DNA of 64,000 bases from Streptomyces sp. NBC_00286 (GCF_036173125.1 NZ_CP108054.1:5146001-5210000), one strand, 5' to 3'. Shown: positions 7,196-16,553, counted from the first letter of the stretch. Numbers and translations are program-made. Notes: generated by a model not told the origin, from the letters alone.

Positions 7196-9904
7196 ATGAG
7201 CGAGCACCGTCGCAAACCGCCGCAGCCGCAAGGCGGCGGACGTGCCGCGGCCCGACGCGGCCTTACCAGCTCGTCCTCCGGTCGCCGCGCGGCACCGCGA
7301 GGCGCCACCGGGTCTCCTTCCGCCTCCTACGGCTCGGGAGGCGAGGAACGGCCGTACGGTGGCCGCGCAGAGGCCCGAAGGGCCGCCCAGAGAAGTACGA
7401 GCGGCGGTGGCCGGCGCAGAGCGGCCGACGGCGCGGGACGCGGCGGCCACGGTGGTGGCGGCCGCGGAGGCGGTCCCGTCGGGCCGAACGGGCCCGGGCG
7501 TGGCAGGGGCCGCGGGGCCGAGCCGCCCAGGAAGCGCCTCATCGACTATCCGCGCGCGGGCAAGTACGGCGCTGCGCGCTGGGTGCCCTCGTGGAGGCTT
7601 GTCTCTGGGCTGTGCATCGGCTTCCTCGGCAGCCTGGTGGCCGTTGCGGGCATCGGGTACGCCATGGTGAGCGTTCCGAACGTCGCCGAGGCCGCGACGG
7701 CGCAGAACAACGTCTACTACTGGTCTGACGGCACCGAGATGGTCGCCACGGGTGGTGAGACGAACCGCCAGATCATCAACCTCTCGCAGATTCCCAAGGC
7801 GATGCAGAACGCCGTCATCTCCCAGGAGAACAAGACCTTCTACGACGACAGCGGCATCGACCCGAAGGGCATCACCCGCGCCGTACTCACCATGGCCCGG
7901 GGCGGTGAGACGCAGGGCGGTTCCACGATCACCCAGCAGTACGTGAAGAACGCGATGCTGAATGACCAGTCGCAGACGCTCTCGCGGAAGTTCAAAGAGA
8001 TCTTCGTCTCTGTCAAGGTGGGTACCACCGAACCCAAGGACACGATCCTCGAGGGCTACCTGAACACCGGTTACTACGGTCGCGGAGCCTACGGAATTCA
8101 GGCAGCGGCACGTGCTTACTTCAACAAGGATGCCGTCGACCTGAATGCGGGCGAATGCGCCTTCCTGTCGGCGACCCTCAAGGGCGCCACCTACTACGAT
8201 CCAGCGGGTTCGACCTCCATCGACCCGGCCGCCACGCCCGACGCTAACAAGAAGCGGGCCCTCGGGCAGATGCAGGACACGCTCAGCAAGATGGTCGAGT
8301 ACGGTCACCTGTCGGCAACGGAGCGAGCGAAGTACACGAAGCTCCCCAAGACCGAGAACCCGCGGTCGAATGCCCAGCTGAGCGGGCAGACCGGCTACCT
8401 CGTCGACCTCGCCAAGTCGTACATCGTCAACAACAGCGAGAAGACCGGGATCACGGCCGACAGGCTTCAGCAAGGCGGACTCGAGATCCACACGACCTTC
8501 GACAAGAAGATGGTCAACCAGCTCGAAGACGCGGTGAAGAAGGTCCAGAAGGAGAACATCAAGCCGAAGGAGCGTCCCGACACGGACACGCACGTCCAGT
8601 TCGGCGGCGCCTCGGTGGACCCGAAGGACGGCGCGATCAAGGCCATCTACGGTGGCGAGGACGCGACGAAGCACTTCACCAACAACGCTGACCAGACCGG
8701 CGCCCAGGTCGGGTCGACGTTCAAGCCGTTCGTGTTGGCGTCCGCGATGCAGTGGGGTGCGCGCAACCCCGATGGCGACCCGATCCAGGCGCAGGACGAG
8801 CGGACGATCGTCTCGCCCGAGAGCTTCTACAGCGGCAAGAACAAGCTCAAGATCGAGGACTACGACGGCACCGTCTGGCAGGACAACAAGGGCAAGGTGT
8901 GGCTGCAGAGGAACGACGGCGATGAGTCGTACAACGCCCCGAGCTACCGGATCGACCTCCGTGAAGCGATGAGAGTCTCGGCGAACTCCGCCTATGTGCA
9001 GCTCGGCATGGACGTAGGACTGGACAAGGTCAAGGAGGCAGCGGTCAGCGCGGGCGTCCTGGAGGGCAGTCTGGCCAGCGCGAACTACCCGTCCTTCTCG
9101 CTCGGCACATCCGACCCCAGCGCGATCCGTATGGCAGGCGCGTACGCCACCTTCGCGGCCAGCGGCCAGCAGAACGATCCATACTCGGTCAAGGAGATCG
9201 AAGACAAGGACGGAACGGTATTCAGGCACGCGGACGTCGCCAATCCTGAAACGGCCTTCACCTCCCAGGTCGCCGACAACGTGACCGACGTTCTGAAGAC
9301 TGTCGTGGAAGACGGCACTGGTACCGCGGCGGCGCTCGGTGACCGTGAGGTGGCGGGCAAGACCGGTACCACCGACGGCAACAAGTCCGCCTGGTTCGTC
9401 GGCTACACCCCGCAGCTCTCGACCGCGATCTCCATGTACCGCATGGATGACGACGAGAACAGCAAGAAGCGCGAGTTCCTGGAGATGTTCGGGACGGGTG
9501 GCCAGAAGAAGATCCACGGTGCCTCGTTCCCGGCCGAGATCTGGCACGACTACATGGATGACGCGCTCAAGGGCAAGCCCGCGAAGGAGTTCCCGACGCC
9601 CGAGCCCATCGGTGAGGTCGTCAACGACATCCCGGTTCCGACTCCGACGCCCTCCGCCCCTGAGCCCGAGCCCGAGGATGACACCCCGACGCCGAGCCCG
9701 ACGCCCAGCGAGCCGACGACGAGTCCCACGCCCTCGCCGAGCAACACCTGCGAACCCTTCGACTTCGAGTGCAACAACACCGGCGGAGAGGACAACGGTG
9801 GTGCTGACAACGGCGGAGTTGACGGAGGTGTCAGCGCTTCACCGACGGAGTCCGATCCGCCCGGGAACAACGGCGATAACAACAATGGGGGCATCTTCGG
9901 GTAG
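7196..9904 (+). CDS. Class A penicillin-binding protein (transglycosylase/transpeptidase)
   Basis: 902 residues. A long Arg/Gly-rich cytoplasmic tail (about 1-130) is followed by one membrane helix (LVSGLCIGFLGSLVAVAGIG). The GT51 glycosyltransferase domain has the catalytic Glu211 in QENKTFYDD and GGSTITQQ at about 240. The transpeptidase domain has all three motifs: S507-T-F-K510, S595-A-N and K722-T-G-T. The tail after about residue 800 is Pro/Thr/Ser-rich, then a Gly/Asn-rich end. It polymerises and crosslinks peptidoglycan outside the membrane. No neighbour overlaps it. The length and motif set are normal for Streptomyces PBPs; the very basic Gly-rich N-terminal tail is longer than in most. 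Confidence 0.95.
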   Translation: MSEHRRKPPQPQGGGRAAARRGLTSSSSGRRAAPRGATGSPSASYGSGGEERPYGGRAEARRAAQRSTSGGGRRRAADGAGRGGHGGGGRGGGPVGPNGPGRGRGRGAEPPRKRLIDYPRAGKYGAARWVPSWRLVSGLCIGFLGSLVAVAGIGYAMVSVPNVAEAATAQNNVYYWSDGTEMVATGGETNRQIINLSQIPKAMQNAVISQENKTFYDDSGIDPKGITRAVLTMARGGETQGGSTITQQYVKNAMLNDQSQTLSRKFKEIFVSVKVGTTEPKDTILEGYLNTGYYGRGAYGIQAAARAYFNKDAVDLNAGECAFLSATLKGATYYDPAGSTSIDPAATPDANKKRALGQMQDTLSKMVEYGHLSATERAKYTKLPKTENPRSNAQLSGQTGYLVDLAKSYIVNNSEKTGITADRLQQGGLEIHTTFDKKMVNQLEDAVKKVQKENIKPKERPDTDTHVQFGGASVDPKDGAIKAIYGGEDATKHFTNNADQTGAQVGSTFKPFVLASAMQWGARNPDGDPIQAQDERTIVSPESFYSGKNKLKIEDYDGTVWQDNKGKVWLQRNDGDESYNAPSYRIDLREAMRVSANSAYVQLGMDVGLDKVKEAAVSAGVLEGSLASANYPSFSLGTSDPSAIRMAGAYATFAASGQQNDPYSVKEIEDKDGTVFRHADVANPETAFTSQVADNVTDVLKTVVEDGTGTAAALGDREVAGKTGTTDGNKSAWFVGYTPQLSTAISMYRMDDDENSKKREFLEMFGTGGQKKIHGASFPAEIWHDYMDDALKGKPAKEFPTPEPIGEVVNDIPVPTPTPSAPEPEPEDDTPTPSPTPSEPTTSPTPSPSNTCEPFDFECNNTGGEDNGGADNGGVDGGVSASPTESDPPGNNGDNNNGGIFG

Positions 9905-9930
9905 GACACGCAGTAGCCGTCACTGTGTGT

Positions 9931-9944
9931 GTTTCACGTGAAAC
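9931..9944. other. parS: parS site (perfect)
   Basis: GTTTCACGTGAAAC, 26 bp after the PBP stop codon. It pairs with the next site 19 bp away (start to start). Confidence 0.93.
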
Positions 9945-9949
9945 ACGCT

Positions 9950-9963
9950 GTTTCACGTGAAAC
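9950..9963. other. parS: parS site (perfect), second of a tandem pair
   Basis: GTTTCACGTGAAAC starting 19 bp after the previous copy, so the two centres are nearly two helical turns apart on the same DNA face. It overlaps the left arm of the following terminator by two bases. Confidence 0.93.
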
Positions 9964-10000
9964 AAGGGCCGCCGCACCGACAGGGTGCGGCGGCCCTTGT
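9962..10000 (+). terminator. Strong terminator hairpin after the PBP gene
   Basis: The 17-nt arms ACAAGGGCCGCCGCACC (9962-9978) and GGTGCGGCGGCCCTTGT (9984-10000) are perfect complements around a 5-nt loop. There is no T-run, as is common in Streptomyces. Confidence 0.85.
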
Positions 10001-10108
10001 TGTAGCGGCCGCTTGTCGTAGACGGGGGCAGCGCCTTCAGCCATGCGACCGGCCACAGCGACTCGACGACCCAGCACACTCTCAGCTACGTACGGCAGGA
10101 TGGTCAGC

Positions 10109-11614
10109 ATGCCCAGCGCAGAGACGAAGCGAGCCAGCTCGTACGAGCCGGACACGGTACGGCCGACCAAGGAGGACGCGGTCGCCGCAACCGGCAGCGA
10201 GCTGATCGGTGGCCCCATCGGACGCCGCGCGCTGCTCGGCACGTCTTGGTGGACCCCTGTACGTGTCATCGCGCTCGTCGCGATCGGCATGTTCGCCCTT
10301 GGCATGGTGCAGAAGCTGCCGTGCTACGACGGCGCCTGGTTCTTCGGGGCCAGCTCGCAGTACACGCACGCGTGCTACTCAGACATCCCGCATCTCTACC
10401 AGGGCCGCGGCTTCGCCGAGGGGCTCGTGCCGTACTTCGACAAGCTCAGCGGCGATATGGAGTACCTCGAATACCCGGTCCTGACCGGCGTGTTCATGGA
10501 GGTCGCCTCCTGGCTGACACCGGGCAGCGGCAGCATCCAGGAACAGGCAAAGGTCTACTGGATGGTCAACTGCGGGATGCTGATGGCGTGTGCGGCGATC
10601 ATCGCCGTCTGCGTCACCCGCACCCACCGCCGGCGGCCCTGGGACGGTCTGCTGGTCGCCCTCGCACCCGCCTTCGCGCTCACGGCCACCGTCAACTGGG
10701 ACCTGCTGGCCGTCGCCCTGACTGCCGCCGCGATGCTGATGTGGGCGCGGAACCGCCCGTTCGCCTTCGGCGTCCTCCTGGGGCTTGCCACCGCCGCCAA
10801 GCTCTATCCTTTCCTGATCCTCGGGCCACTGCTCGTGCTGTGCTGGCGCGCGGGCCGGTGGCGGGAGTTCGGCACCGCGTTGCGCGGGGCGGGGGGCGCC
10901 TGGCTGGTCGTGAACCTCCCCGTGATGCTGCTCGCCCCCGAGGGCTGGTCGAAGTTCTACACATTCAGCCAGGAGCGCGGCGTCGACTTCGGTTCGTTCT
11001 GGCTCGTCCTGTCCCATCGCATGGACAGCCCGCCCACCACGGACACCGTCAACACGCTCGCCCTAGTGCTGATGCTGGTCTCCTGCCTGGGTGTGGCGGG
11101 ACTCGCGCTGACCGCCCCGCGCAGGCCGCGCTTCGCCCAACTCGCCTTTCTGATCGTCGCGGCCTTCATCCTCACCAACAAGGTCTATTCACCCCAGTAC
11201 GTGCTGTGGCTGATCCCCCTCGCCGCGCTGGCCCGCCCCAAATGGCGGGACTTCCTGATCTGGCAGGCGTGCGAGGTCGCCTACTTCCTAGGGATCTGGA
11301 TGTACCTCGCGTACACGACCAGCGGAGACGCCCACAAGGGACTGCCGACCGACGGCTATCACGTCGCCATCGTCATCCACCTGTTGGGGACGCTCTACCT
11401 GTGTGCGGTCGTCGTACGCGACATCCTCATGCCGGAACAGGACGTGGTACGCCGGGCCGGGGACGACGACCCGACGGGTGGCGTACTGGATGGCGCGGAG
11501 GACCGCTTCGTACTGGGAGCCGCGGCCCATCCGCCGCAGCATGCAGCGCACTTCGACAGGCCGCAGGTGGAGTGGGGTCACCACGGGCCGTCGGCCGGCG
11601 GCGGTTCGCCCTGA
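10109..11614 (+). CDS. GT87/DUF2029-type polytopic glycosyltransferase-like membrane protein
   Basis: 501 residues with about ten membrane helices. After a 50-residue cytoplasmic arm come the first helix (VRVIALVAIGMFALGMV) and an outside loop CYDGAWFFGASSQYTHACYSDIP, then LEYPVLTGVFMEVASWL. The GT87 family transfers sugars from polyprenyl-phosphate donors to envelope glycans in actinobacteria. The position in the large first loop that would hold a catalytic acid is rich in Asp (YSDIPHL, YFDKLSGDMEYLEYP). The start at 10109 has AGGA 8 nt upstream; an ATG at 10100 is in frame but overlaps that site. The acceptor is unknown. The neighbouring femX and racemase-like genes also point to the cell wall. 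Confidence 0.8.
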   Translation: MPSAETKRASSYEPDTVRPTKEDAVAATGSELIGGPIGRRALLGTSWWTPVRVIALVAIGMFALGMVQKLPCYDGAWFFGASSQYTHACYSDIPHLYQGRGFAEGLVPYFDKLSGDMEYLEYPVLTGVFMEVASWLTPGSGSIQEQAKVYWMVNCGMLMACAAIIAVCVTRTHRRRPWDGLLVALAPAFALTATVNWDLLAVALTAAAMLMWARNRPFAFGVLLGLATAAKLYPFLILGPLLVLCWRAGRWREFGTALRGAGGAWLVVNLPVMLLAPEGWSKFYTFSQERGVDFGSFWLVLSHRMDSPPTTDTVNTLALVLMLVSCLGVAGLALTAPRRPRFAQLAFLIVAAFILTNKVYSPQYVLWLIPLAALARPKWRDFLIWQACEVAYFLGIWMYLAYTTSGDAHKGLPTDGYHVAIVIHLLGTLYLCAVVVRDILMPEQDVVRRAGDDDPTGGVLDGAEDRFVLGAAAHPPQHAAHFDRPQVEWGHHGPSAGGGSP

Positions 11615-11642
11615 GCGAACAGGGTGTAGGGGAACCACAGAG

Positions 11643-11673
11643 AAGGCCGTACACGGATTCCGTGTACGGCCTT
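11643..11673. terminator. Bidirectional terminator between convergent genes
   Basis: AAGGCCGTACACGGA (11643-11657) and TCCGTGTACGGCCTT (11659-11673) are a perfect 15-nt dyad in the 78-bp gap between the GT87-like gene and the racemase-like gene, with a short T-run on the plus side. Confidence 0.85.
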
Positions 11674-11692
11674 TCCACTGAGGTTCGGGTGG

Positions 11693-12724
11693 TCAGCGCT
11701 CGACGACCCGGTCGAACTGCGTGGTGGTGTGGCGCAGATGGGCAACGAGTTCCTCGCCGACTTTCGGTTCCGGGGCGTCCGAGGGCACGAACAGGATCGA
11801 GACCTGCATGTGCGGAGGTTCCGCGAACCAGCGCTGCTTGCCGCCCCAGACGAACGGCGAGAGGTTCCGGTTGACCGTGGCGAGGCCTGCCCGGGCGACG
11901 CCCTTGGCGCGCGGCATGACGCCGTGCAGGGCCTTAGGGGCCTCCAGGCCCACCCCGTGCGACGTACCGCCCGCCACGACCACCAGCCAGCCGTCAGAGG
12001 CGGCCTTCTGCTGGCGATAGCCGAAGCGGTCGCCCTTGGCGACGGGAGTGACGTCCAGGACGGCTCCGCGGTACTCGGTCGCCTCGTGGTCTCCCAGCCA
12101 CAGCCGCGTACCGATGCGGGCGCGGAAGCGGGTCCGCGGGAACTGCTGCTGCAGCCGGGCGAGTTCCTCGGCCTTGAGGTGGCTGACGAACATGGTGTGC
12201 AGCGGCAGCCGGGCCGCGCGCAGCCGGTCCATCCAGCCGATGACCTCCTCGACGGCGTCCGAGCCGTCGGTGCGGTCCAGCGGCAGATGGATCGCGAAGC
12301 CCTCCAGCCGTACGTTCTCTATGGCGGCGTGGAGTTGGGGCAGGTCGTGCTCGTTCACACCGTGCCGTTTCATCGAGGACATGACCTCGATGACGACGCG
12401 GGCGCCCACGAGGCCGTAGACCCCGTCGATCGACGACACGGAGCGGATCACGCGATCGGGCAGCGGCACGGGTTCCTCGCCCCGCCGGAACGGCGTCAGC
12501 ACCAGCAGGTCACCGCCGAACCAGTCCTTGACCCGGGCGGCTTCGTACGTTGTGCCGACGGCGAGGATGTCCGAGCCCAGCCGAGTGGCCTCGTCCGCCA
12601 GCCGCTCATGGCCGAAGCCGTAGCCATTGCCCTTGCACACAGGGACGAGTCCGGGGAACTGCTCGGACACCTGCTTGTGGTGCGCCCGCCAGCGTGCGGT
12701 GTCGACGTAGAGCGTGAGCGCCAT
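11693..12724 (-). CDS. Alanine racemase-like PLP protein
   Basis: 343 residues. The N-terminal barrel starts LTLYVDTARWRAHHKQV and has VPVCKGNGYGFGH, where the lysine is the PLP site of alanine racemase-fold proteins (usual form AVVKANAYGHG). SRIGTRLWLGDHEA-like and GTSHGVGLEAPKAL segments follow. It is shorter than true alanine racemases (about 370-390), and the C-terminal part with the second catalytic Tyr is not clearly recognisable, so the substrate may differ. It begins 65 bp after the femX stop on the same strand, which suggests a joint role in lipid II side-chain building. Calling it a racemase is family inference. Confidence 0.75.
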   Translation of the reverse strand: MALTLYVDTARWRAHHKQVSEQFPGLVPVCKGNGYGFGHERLADEATRLGSDILAVGTTYEAARVKDWFGGDLLVLTPFRRGEEPVPLPDRVIRSVSSIDGVYGLVGARVVIEVMSSMKRHGVNEHDLPQLHAAIENVRLEGFAIHLPLDRTDGSDAVEEVIGWMDRLRAARLPLHTMFVSHLKAEELARLQQQFPRTRFRARIGTRLWLGDHEATEYRGAVLDVTPVAKGDRFGYRQQKAASDGWLVVVAGGTSHGVGLEAPKALHGVMPRAKGVARAGLATVNRNLSPFVWGGKQRWFAEPPHMQVSILFVPSDAPEPKVGEELVAHLRHTTTQFDRVVER

Positions 12725-12789
12725 GGCCGGACCTGGAACCTTTCTCGTGGCTGCGGTGTATCAGAGGTATGAAGGCAAATTCTGATGCG

Positions 12790-13911
12790 TCAGCGGCGCG
12801 ACATGTAGATGTCGAGCGCCTTGTGGAGCAGCTTGTTGAGCGGGAAGTCCCACTCGCCGAGGTATTCGGCGGCCTGGCCGCCCGTGCCCACCTTGAACTG
12901 GATGAGGCCGAAGAGGTGGTCGGTCTCATCGAGCGAGTCGGAGATGCCCCGCAGGTCATAGACCGTGGCACCGAGCGCGTAGGCGTCGCGCAGCATGCGC
13001 CACTGCATCGCGTTCGAGGGCCGGACCTCACGCCCGATGTTGTCCGAGGCGCCGTACGAGTACCAGACATGCCCGCCCACGACCAGCATCGTCGCGGCGG
13101 ACAGGTTCACACCGTTGTGCCGGGCGAAGTACAGCCGCATGCGGTTGGGGTCCTCGTTGTTGAGGGCCGTCCACATGCGCTGGAAGTACGAGAGCGGGCG
13201 GGGCCGGAAGTGGTCGCGTACGGCCGTGATCTCGTAGAGACGCTGCCACTCCTCAAGGTCCTGGTAACCGCCCTGGACGACCTCGACGCCCGCCTTCTCG
13301 GCCTTCTTGATGTTGCGCCGCCACAGCTGGTTGAAGCCCTTGTGGACGTCCTCCAACGACCGGTTGGCCAGCGGCACTTGAAAGACATAGCGGGGTTGTA
13401 CGTCGCCGAAGCCGGCCCCGCCGTCCTCGCCCTGCTGCCAGCCCATGCGACGCAGCCGGTCGGCGACCTCGAAGGCGCGCGGCTCGATGAAGTCGGCCTC
13501 GATGTCGCGCAGCCGCTTCACATCCGGATCCTGGATGCCCTTCTTGATCGAAGCGGCCTCCCAGCGCCGGATGATGACCGGCGGGCCCATCTTCACGGAG
13601 AAGGCGCCCTGCTGCTTGAGATGCGCGAGCATCGGATCCAGCCACTCGGTCAGATTTGGCGCGAACCAGTTGATGACCGGGCCCTCGGGCAGATAGGCGA
13701 GGTAGCGCTTGATCTTGGGCAGCTGCCGGTACAGCACAAGGCCCGCCCCGACCATCTCGCCTGTCCTGTCGTCGAACCATCCGAGATTCTCGGCGCGCCA
13801 CTCCGCCTTGACGTCTGCCCAGGCCGGGACCTGCATGTGGCTCGCCGCGGGCAGGCTCTGGATGTACGCCAGATGCTGCTCTCGACTGATGGTCCTCAGG
13901 GTCAGGCTCAT
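12790..13911 (-). CDS. femX: FemX-type lipid II peptide-bridge aminoacyltransferase
   Basis: 373 residues of the FemABX family, two GNAT-like subdomains: the first through KRYLAYLPEGPVINW, the second with AGVEVVQGGYQDLEEW, YFARHNGVNLSAATMLVVGGHVWYSYG and NAMQWRMLRDAYALG. The enzyme attaches the first glycine to the LL-diaminopimelate side chain of lipid II, using glycyl-tRNA, at the inner face of the membrane. In S. coelicolor the orthologue femX is essential unless the vancomycin-resistance gene vanK is expressed. No coiled-coil insertion is evident, so it is the short (FemX) rather than the FemA/B form. It is the first gene of a two-gene unit with the racemase-like gene. Confidence 0.9.
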   Translation of the reverse strand: MSLTLRTISREQHLAYIQSLPAASHMQVPAWADVKAEWRAENLGWFDDRTGEMVGAGLVLYRQLPKIKRYLAYLPEGPVINWFAPNLTEWLDPMLAHLKQQGAFSVKMGPPVIIRRWEAASIKKGIQDPDVKRLRDIEADFIEPRAFEVADRLRRMGWQQGEDGGAGFGDVQPRYVFQVPLANRSLEDVHKGFNQLWRRNIKKAEKAGVEVVQGGYQDLEEWQRLYEITAVRDHFRPRPLSYFQRMWTALNNEDPNRMRLYFARHNGVNLSAATMLVVGGHVWYSYGASDNIGREVRPSNAMQWRMLRDAYALGATVYDLRGISDSLDETDHLFGLIQFKVGTGGQAAEYLGEWDFPLNKLLHKALDIYMSRR

Positions 13912-14135
13912 ACGGGGCGCTCCTCGGGCTGGTGTGTCCCCATGGGTACAGGGGCTCCGGCTCTCGCGCCGAAGCCTACTGCGCCCTGCGAGCGCCCCGT
14001 CTGGCCGTACGGAACCTGGGCCCCGACCGATACGCGGCCGGAGCGTCTTGAGGTGTTATCCGGCTGTAGGACCGGGTGTTGGGAAGGTCGTGGGCCTGTG
14101 GTCGCCGCGCCAGTCCGGACGCGCCGGGGAGTCGC

Positions 14136-14438
14136 TCAGCCGAAAAGGCCCCCATGTGCCATGCCGAGGAAGAAGCCGACCCCCGCCGCACCGAGACCCA
14201 GCACCAGCCCGAAGCGCTGCCGTGTCGTCTCGGAGACGAACTGCCCGCTTGCCCCGGTGATGATTCCCACCAGACCCGTCCATGAGCTGACCAGATGGAG
14301 GTCGTCGAACAGCCCCGTGGTGAAGGCCGTCGCCCCGAGCACCAGCGTCACGGCCAGCAGCGTGTCCTGGAGCGGGTGGGGCTTGTGGTCGGTGGCGAAC
14401 AGGGATCCGGCGATGTTGGGTCGCAATGTCTGTGCCAT
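14136..14438 (-). CDS. Small membrane protein of unknown function
   Basis: 100 residues, with AGGAGG 6 nt before the ATG at 14438. There are three hydrophobic stretches: TLLAVTLVLGATAFTTGLF, WTGLVGIITGASGQF and FGLVLGLGAAGVGFFLGM. It begins MAQTLRPNIAGSLFATDHKPHPLQD. It is conserved in position between femX and rpsF in Streptomyces as far as I recall. No motif suggests a function. Confidence 0.7.
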   Translation of the reverse strand: MAQTLRPNIAGSLFATDHKPHPLQDTLLAVTLVLGATAFTTGLFDDLHLVSSWTGLVGIITGASGQFVSETTRQRFGLVLGLGAAGVGFFLGMAHGGLFG

Positions 14439-14591
14439 AGGGCACCTCCTGCGGAAAGCGGCGCATCGTAGCGCCTTGCACACCCGATGTGTACAGATTG
14501 GCGGCCTCCACCCCCGGATTTCAACCGGAAGCCGGTGTCCGGGTAGTCTGTACCGTCTGCACCGGTGTCTGTCCAGGCCATGACGCGGCTC

Positions 14592-14611
14592 CCACTCAGT
14601 TCACTGAGTGG
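14592..14611. promoter_or_regulatory. Inverted repeat in the upstream region of rpsF
   Basis: CCACTCAG and CTGAGTGG flank a 4-nt loop, about 100 nt before the rpsF start. It is either a leader-RNA hairpin or an operator. S6-S18 operons in several bacteria carry autogenous leader RNAs, but I could not match the known motif here. Confidence 0.4.
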
Positions 14612-14713
14612 CGGGTCCGATTGTCAGTGGTGGCCGATACCGTTGCGTACGCATCACAACCCTCCTGCCACGGAACGACCGTGGCCGCCGAGTCCAAAGG
14701 AGGTGGGTTCCAC

Positions 14714-15004
14714 ATGCGTCACTACGAGGTGATGGTCATCCTCGACCCCGATCTCGAGGAGCGCGCTGTCTCCCCGCTGATCGAGAACTTCCTCTCCGTT
14801 GTCCGTGAGGGCAACGGAAAGGTGGAGAAGGTCGACACCTGGGGCCGTCGTCGTCTCGCGTACGAGATCAAGAAGAAGCCCGAGGGCATCTACTCGGTCA
14901 TCGACCTGCAGGCCGAGCCTGCGGTCGTCAAGGAGCTCGACCGCCAGATGAACCTGAACGAGTCGGTCCTCCGGACCAAGGTCCTTCGCCCCGAGATGCA
15001 CTGA
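14714..15004 (+). CDS. rpsF: 30S ribosomal protein S6
   Basis: 96 residues, full family length. It opens [17 protein letters not shown] and has [18 protein letters not shown], the S6 signature. AAGGAGG lies 9 nt before the ATG, which fixes the start; longer upstream reading frames are not needed. The protein binds 16S rRNA as a heterodimer with S18, encoded three genes on. It is the first gene of the rpsF-ssb-rpsR-rplI unit. Confidence 0.97.
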   Translation: MRHYEVMVILDPDLEERAVSPLIENFLSVVREGNGKVEKVDTWGRRRLAYEIKKKPEGIYSVIDLQAEPAVVKELDRQMNLNESVLRTKVLRPEMH

Positions 15005-15082
15005 GCTCTCCCGCTCAGTTGATCTCGGGCATCGAGTAGCAGCACAAGCAGCCAGCAGCAAACCCGCCGAGAGGTTCCCCCA

Positions 15083-15676
15083 ATGGCAGGCGAGACCGTC
15101 ATCACGGTCGTCGGCAATCTTGTCGACGACCCCGAGCTGCGCTTCACCCCTTCCGGTGCGGCGGTCGCGAAGTTCCGTGTCGCGTCCACTCCCCGCACCT
15201 TCGACCGTCAGACCAATGAATGGAAGGACGGCGAGAGCCTGTTCCTGACGTGCTCGGTCTGGCGTCAGGCGGCGGAGAACGTCGCCGAGTCGCTCCAGCG
15301 AGGCATGCGCGTCATCGTGCAGGGTCGGCTGAAGCAGCGGTCCTACGAGGACCGTGAGGGCGTCAAGCGCACGGTCTACGAACTCGACGTCGACGAGGTC
15401 GGCGCGAGCCTGCGCAACGCCACGGCCAAGGTCACCAAGACCACCGGCCGAGGCGGCCAGGGTGGTTACAGCGGCGGTGGCGGAGGCGGCCAGCAGGGCG
15501 GCGGCTGGGGCTCAGGCCCCGGTGGCGGTCAGCAGCAGGGCGGCGGCGCTCCCGCCGACGATCCCTGGGCGACCGGTGCGCCGGCCGGCGGCGGCCAGCA
15601 GGGTGGCGGCGGTGGCGGCTGGGGCGGAAGCTCCGGCGGCTCCGGCGGCGGCTACTCGGACGAGCCCCCCTTCTAA
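15083..15676 (+). CDS. ssb: Single-stranded DNA-binding protein
   Basis: 197 residues. An N-terminal OB fold ([21 protein letters not shown] to about residue 115) is followed by a long Gly/Gln-rich linker and the acidic partner-binding tip DEPPF at the C-terminus. It coats single-stranded DNA in replication, repair and recombination. Its place between rpsF and rpsR is the usual actinobacterial order. The glycine linker is encoded by GGC-rich repeats (15465-15650) that make this stretch highly repetitive and prone to length change. Confidence 0.97.
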   Translation: MAGETVITVVGNLVDDPELRFTPSGAAVAKFRVASTPRTFDRQTNEWKDGESLFLTCSVWRQAAENVAESLQRGMRVIVQGRLKQRSYEDREGVKRTVYELDVDEVGASLRNATAKVTKTTGRGGQGGYSGGGGGGQQGGGWGSGPGGGQQQGGGAPADDPWATGAPAGGGQQGGGGGGWGGSSGGSGGGYSDEPPF

Positions 15677-15721
15677 GGGCGGGTTCGCACCCACACTTCT
15701 TGATCACACAGGAGATACACC

Positions 15722-15958
15722 ATGGCGAAGCCGCCTGTGCGCAAGCCGAAGAAGAAGGTCTGCGCTTTCTGCAAGGACAAGGTCACGTACGTGGACTACA
15801 AGGACACGAACATGCTGCGGAAGTTCATTTCCGACCGCGGCAAGATCCGTGCCCGCCGCGTGACCGGCAACTGCACGCAGCATCAGCGTGACGTCGCCAC
15901 GGCCGTCAAGAACAGCCGTGAGATGGCGCTGCTGCCCTACACCTCCACCGCGCGATAA
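15722..15958 (+). CDS. rpsR: 30S ribosomal protein S18
   Basis: 78 residues, [20 protein letters not shown]... with the S18 core [17 protein letters not shown]. The pair CAFC and the later NC give three cysteines, as in the zinc-binding (C+) form of S18; Streptomyces also has C- paralogues expressed under zinc limitation. The start has GGAGA 8-12 nt upstream. It sits 45 bp after ssb. Confidence 0.97.
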   Translation: MAKPPVRKPKKKVCAFCKDKVTYVDYKDTNMLRKFISDRGKIRARRVTGNCTQHQRDVATAVKNSREMALLPYTSTAR

Positions 15959-15976
15959 GGGAAGGGTGACCGACAC

Positions 15977-16423
15977 ATGAAGATCATCCTCACCCACGAG
16001 GTCTCCGGCCTCGGCGCCGCGGGCGACGTCGTTGACGTCAAGGACGGTTACGCTCGCAACTACCTGATCCCGCGGAATTTCGCGATCCGCTGGACCAAGG
16101 GCGGCGAGAAGGACGTCGAGCAGATCCGTCGTGCTCGCAAGATCCATGAGATCCAGACCATCGAGCAGGCCAACGAGATCAAGGCCCGCCTCGAAGGCGT
16201 CAAGGTCCGCCTGGCCGTCCGCTCCGGCGACGCCGGTCGGCTCTTCGGTTCTGTCACCCCGGCCGACATCGCCTCGGCGATCAAGGCTTCCGGTGGCCCC
16301 GAGGTCGACAAGCGCCGTATCGAGCTGGGCTCGCCGATCAAGACGCTGGGCGCTCACGAGACGTCCGTGCGTCTGCACCCCGAGGTTGCCGCCAAGGTCA
16401 ACATCGAGGTCGTCGCTGCCTGA
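15977..16423 (+). CDS. rplI: 50S ribosomal protein L9
   Basis: 148 residues, the usual length. The N-terminal domain begins [33 protein letters not shown], the L9 signature, then a long connecting helix and a C-terminal domain with [13 protein letters not shown]. It binds 23S rRNA near the L1 stalk. It is the last gene of the ribosomal/ssb unit and is followed at once by a hairpin terminator. Confidence 0.97.
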   Translation: MKIILTHEVSGLGAAGDVVDVKDGYARNYLIPRNFAIRWTKGGEKDVEQIRRARKIHEIQTIEQANEIKARLEGVKVRLAVRSGDAGRLFGSVTPADIASAIKASGGPEVDKRRIELGSPIKTLGAHETSVRLHPEVAAKVNIEVVAA

Positions 16424-16444
16424 GTGCTGCGATCGCTGAAGCAG

Positions 16445-16478
16445 TGTGGGGCCGTGCCTTTCGGGGTGCGGCCCCACA
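16445..16478 (+). terminator. Terminator after rplI
   Basis: TGTGGGGCCG (16445-16454) pairs with CGGCCCCACA (16469-16478), 22 bp after the rplI stop. Confidence 0.8.
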
Positions 16479-16553
16479 TGCTTGCCCGTCGACTGTTGGC
16501 TGGTGGGTCCCTTGGCGGCTGACGTGTCGGTGGCGGGGAGGCATGGAGAGCAT

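Noticed and set aside
7001..9547. Very long open frame antiparallel to the PBP gene
   Set aside because: High GC removes stops from opposite frames; the plus strand has clear motifs and a normal start, and this product has none.
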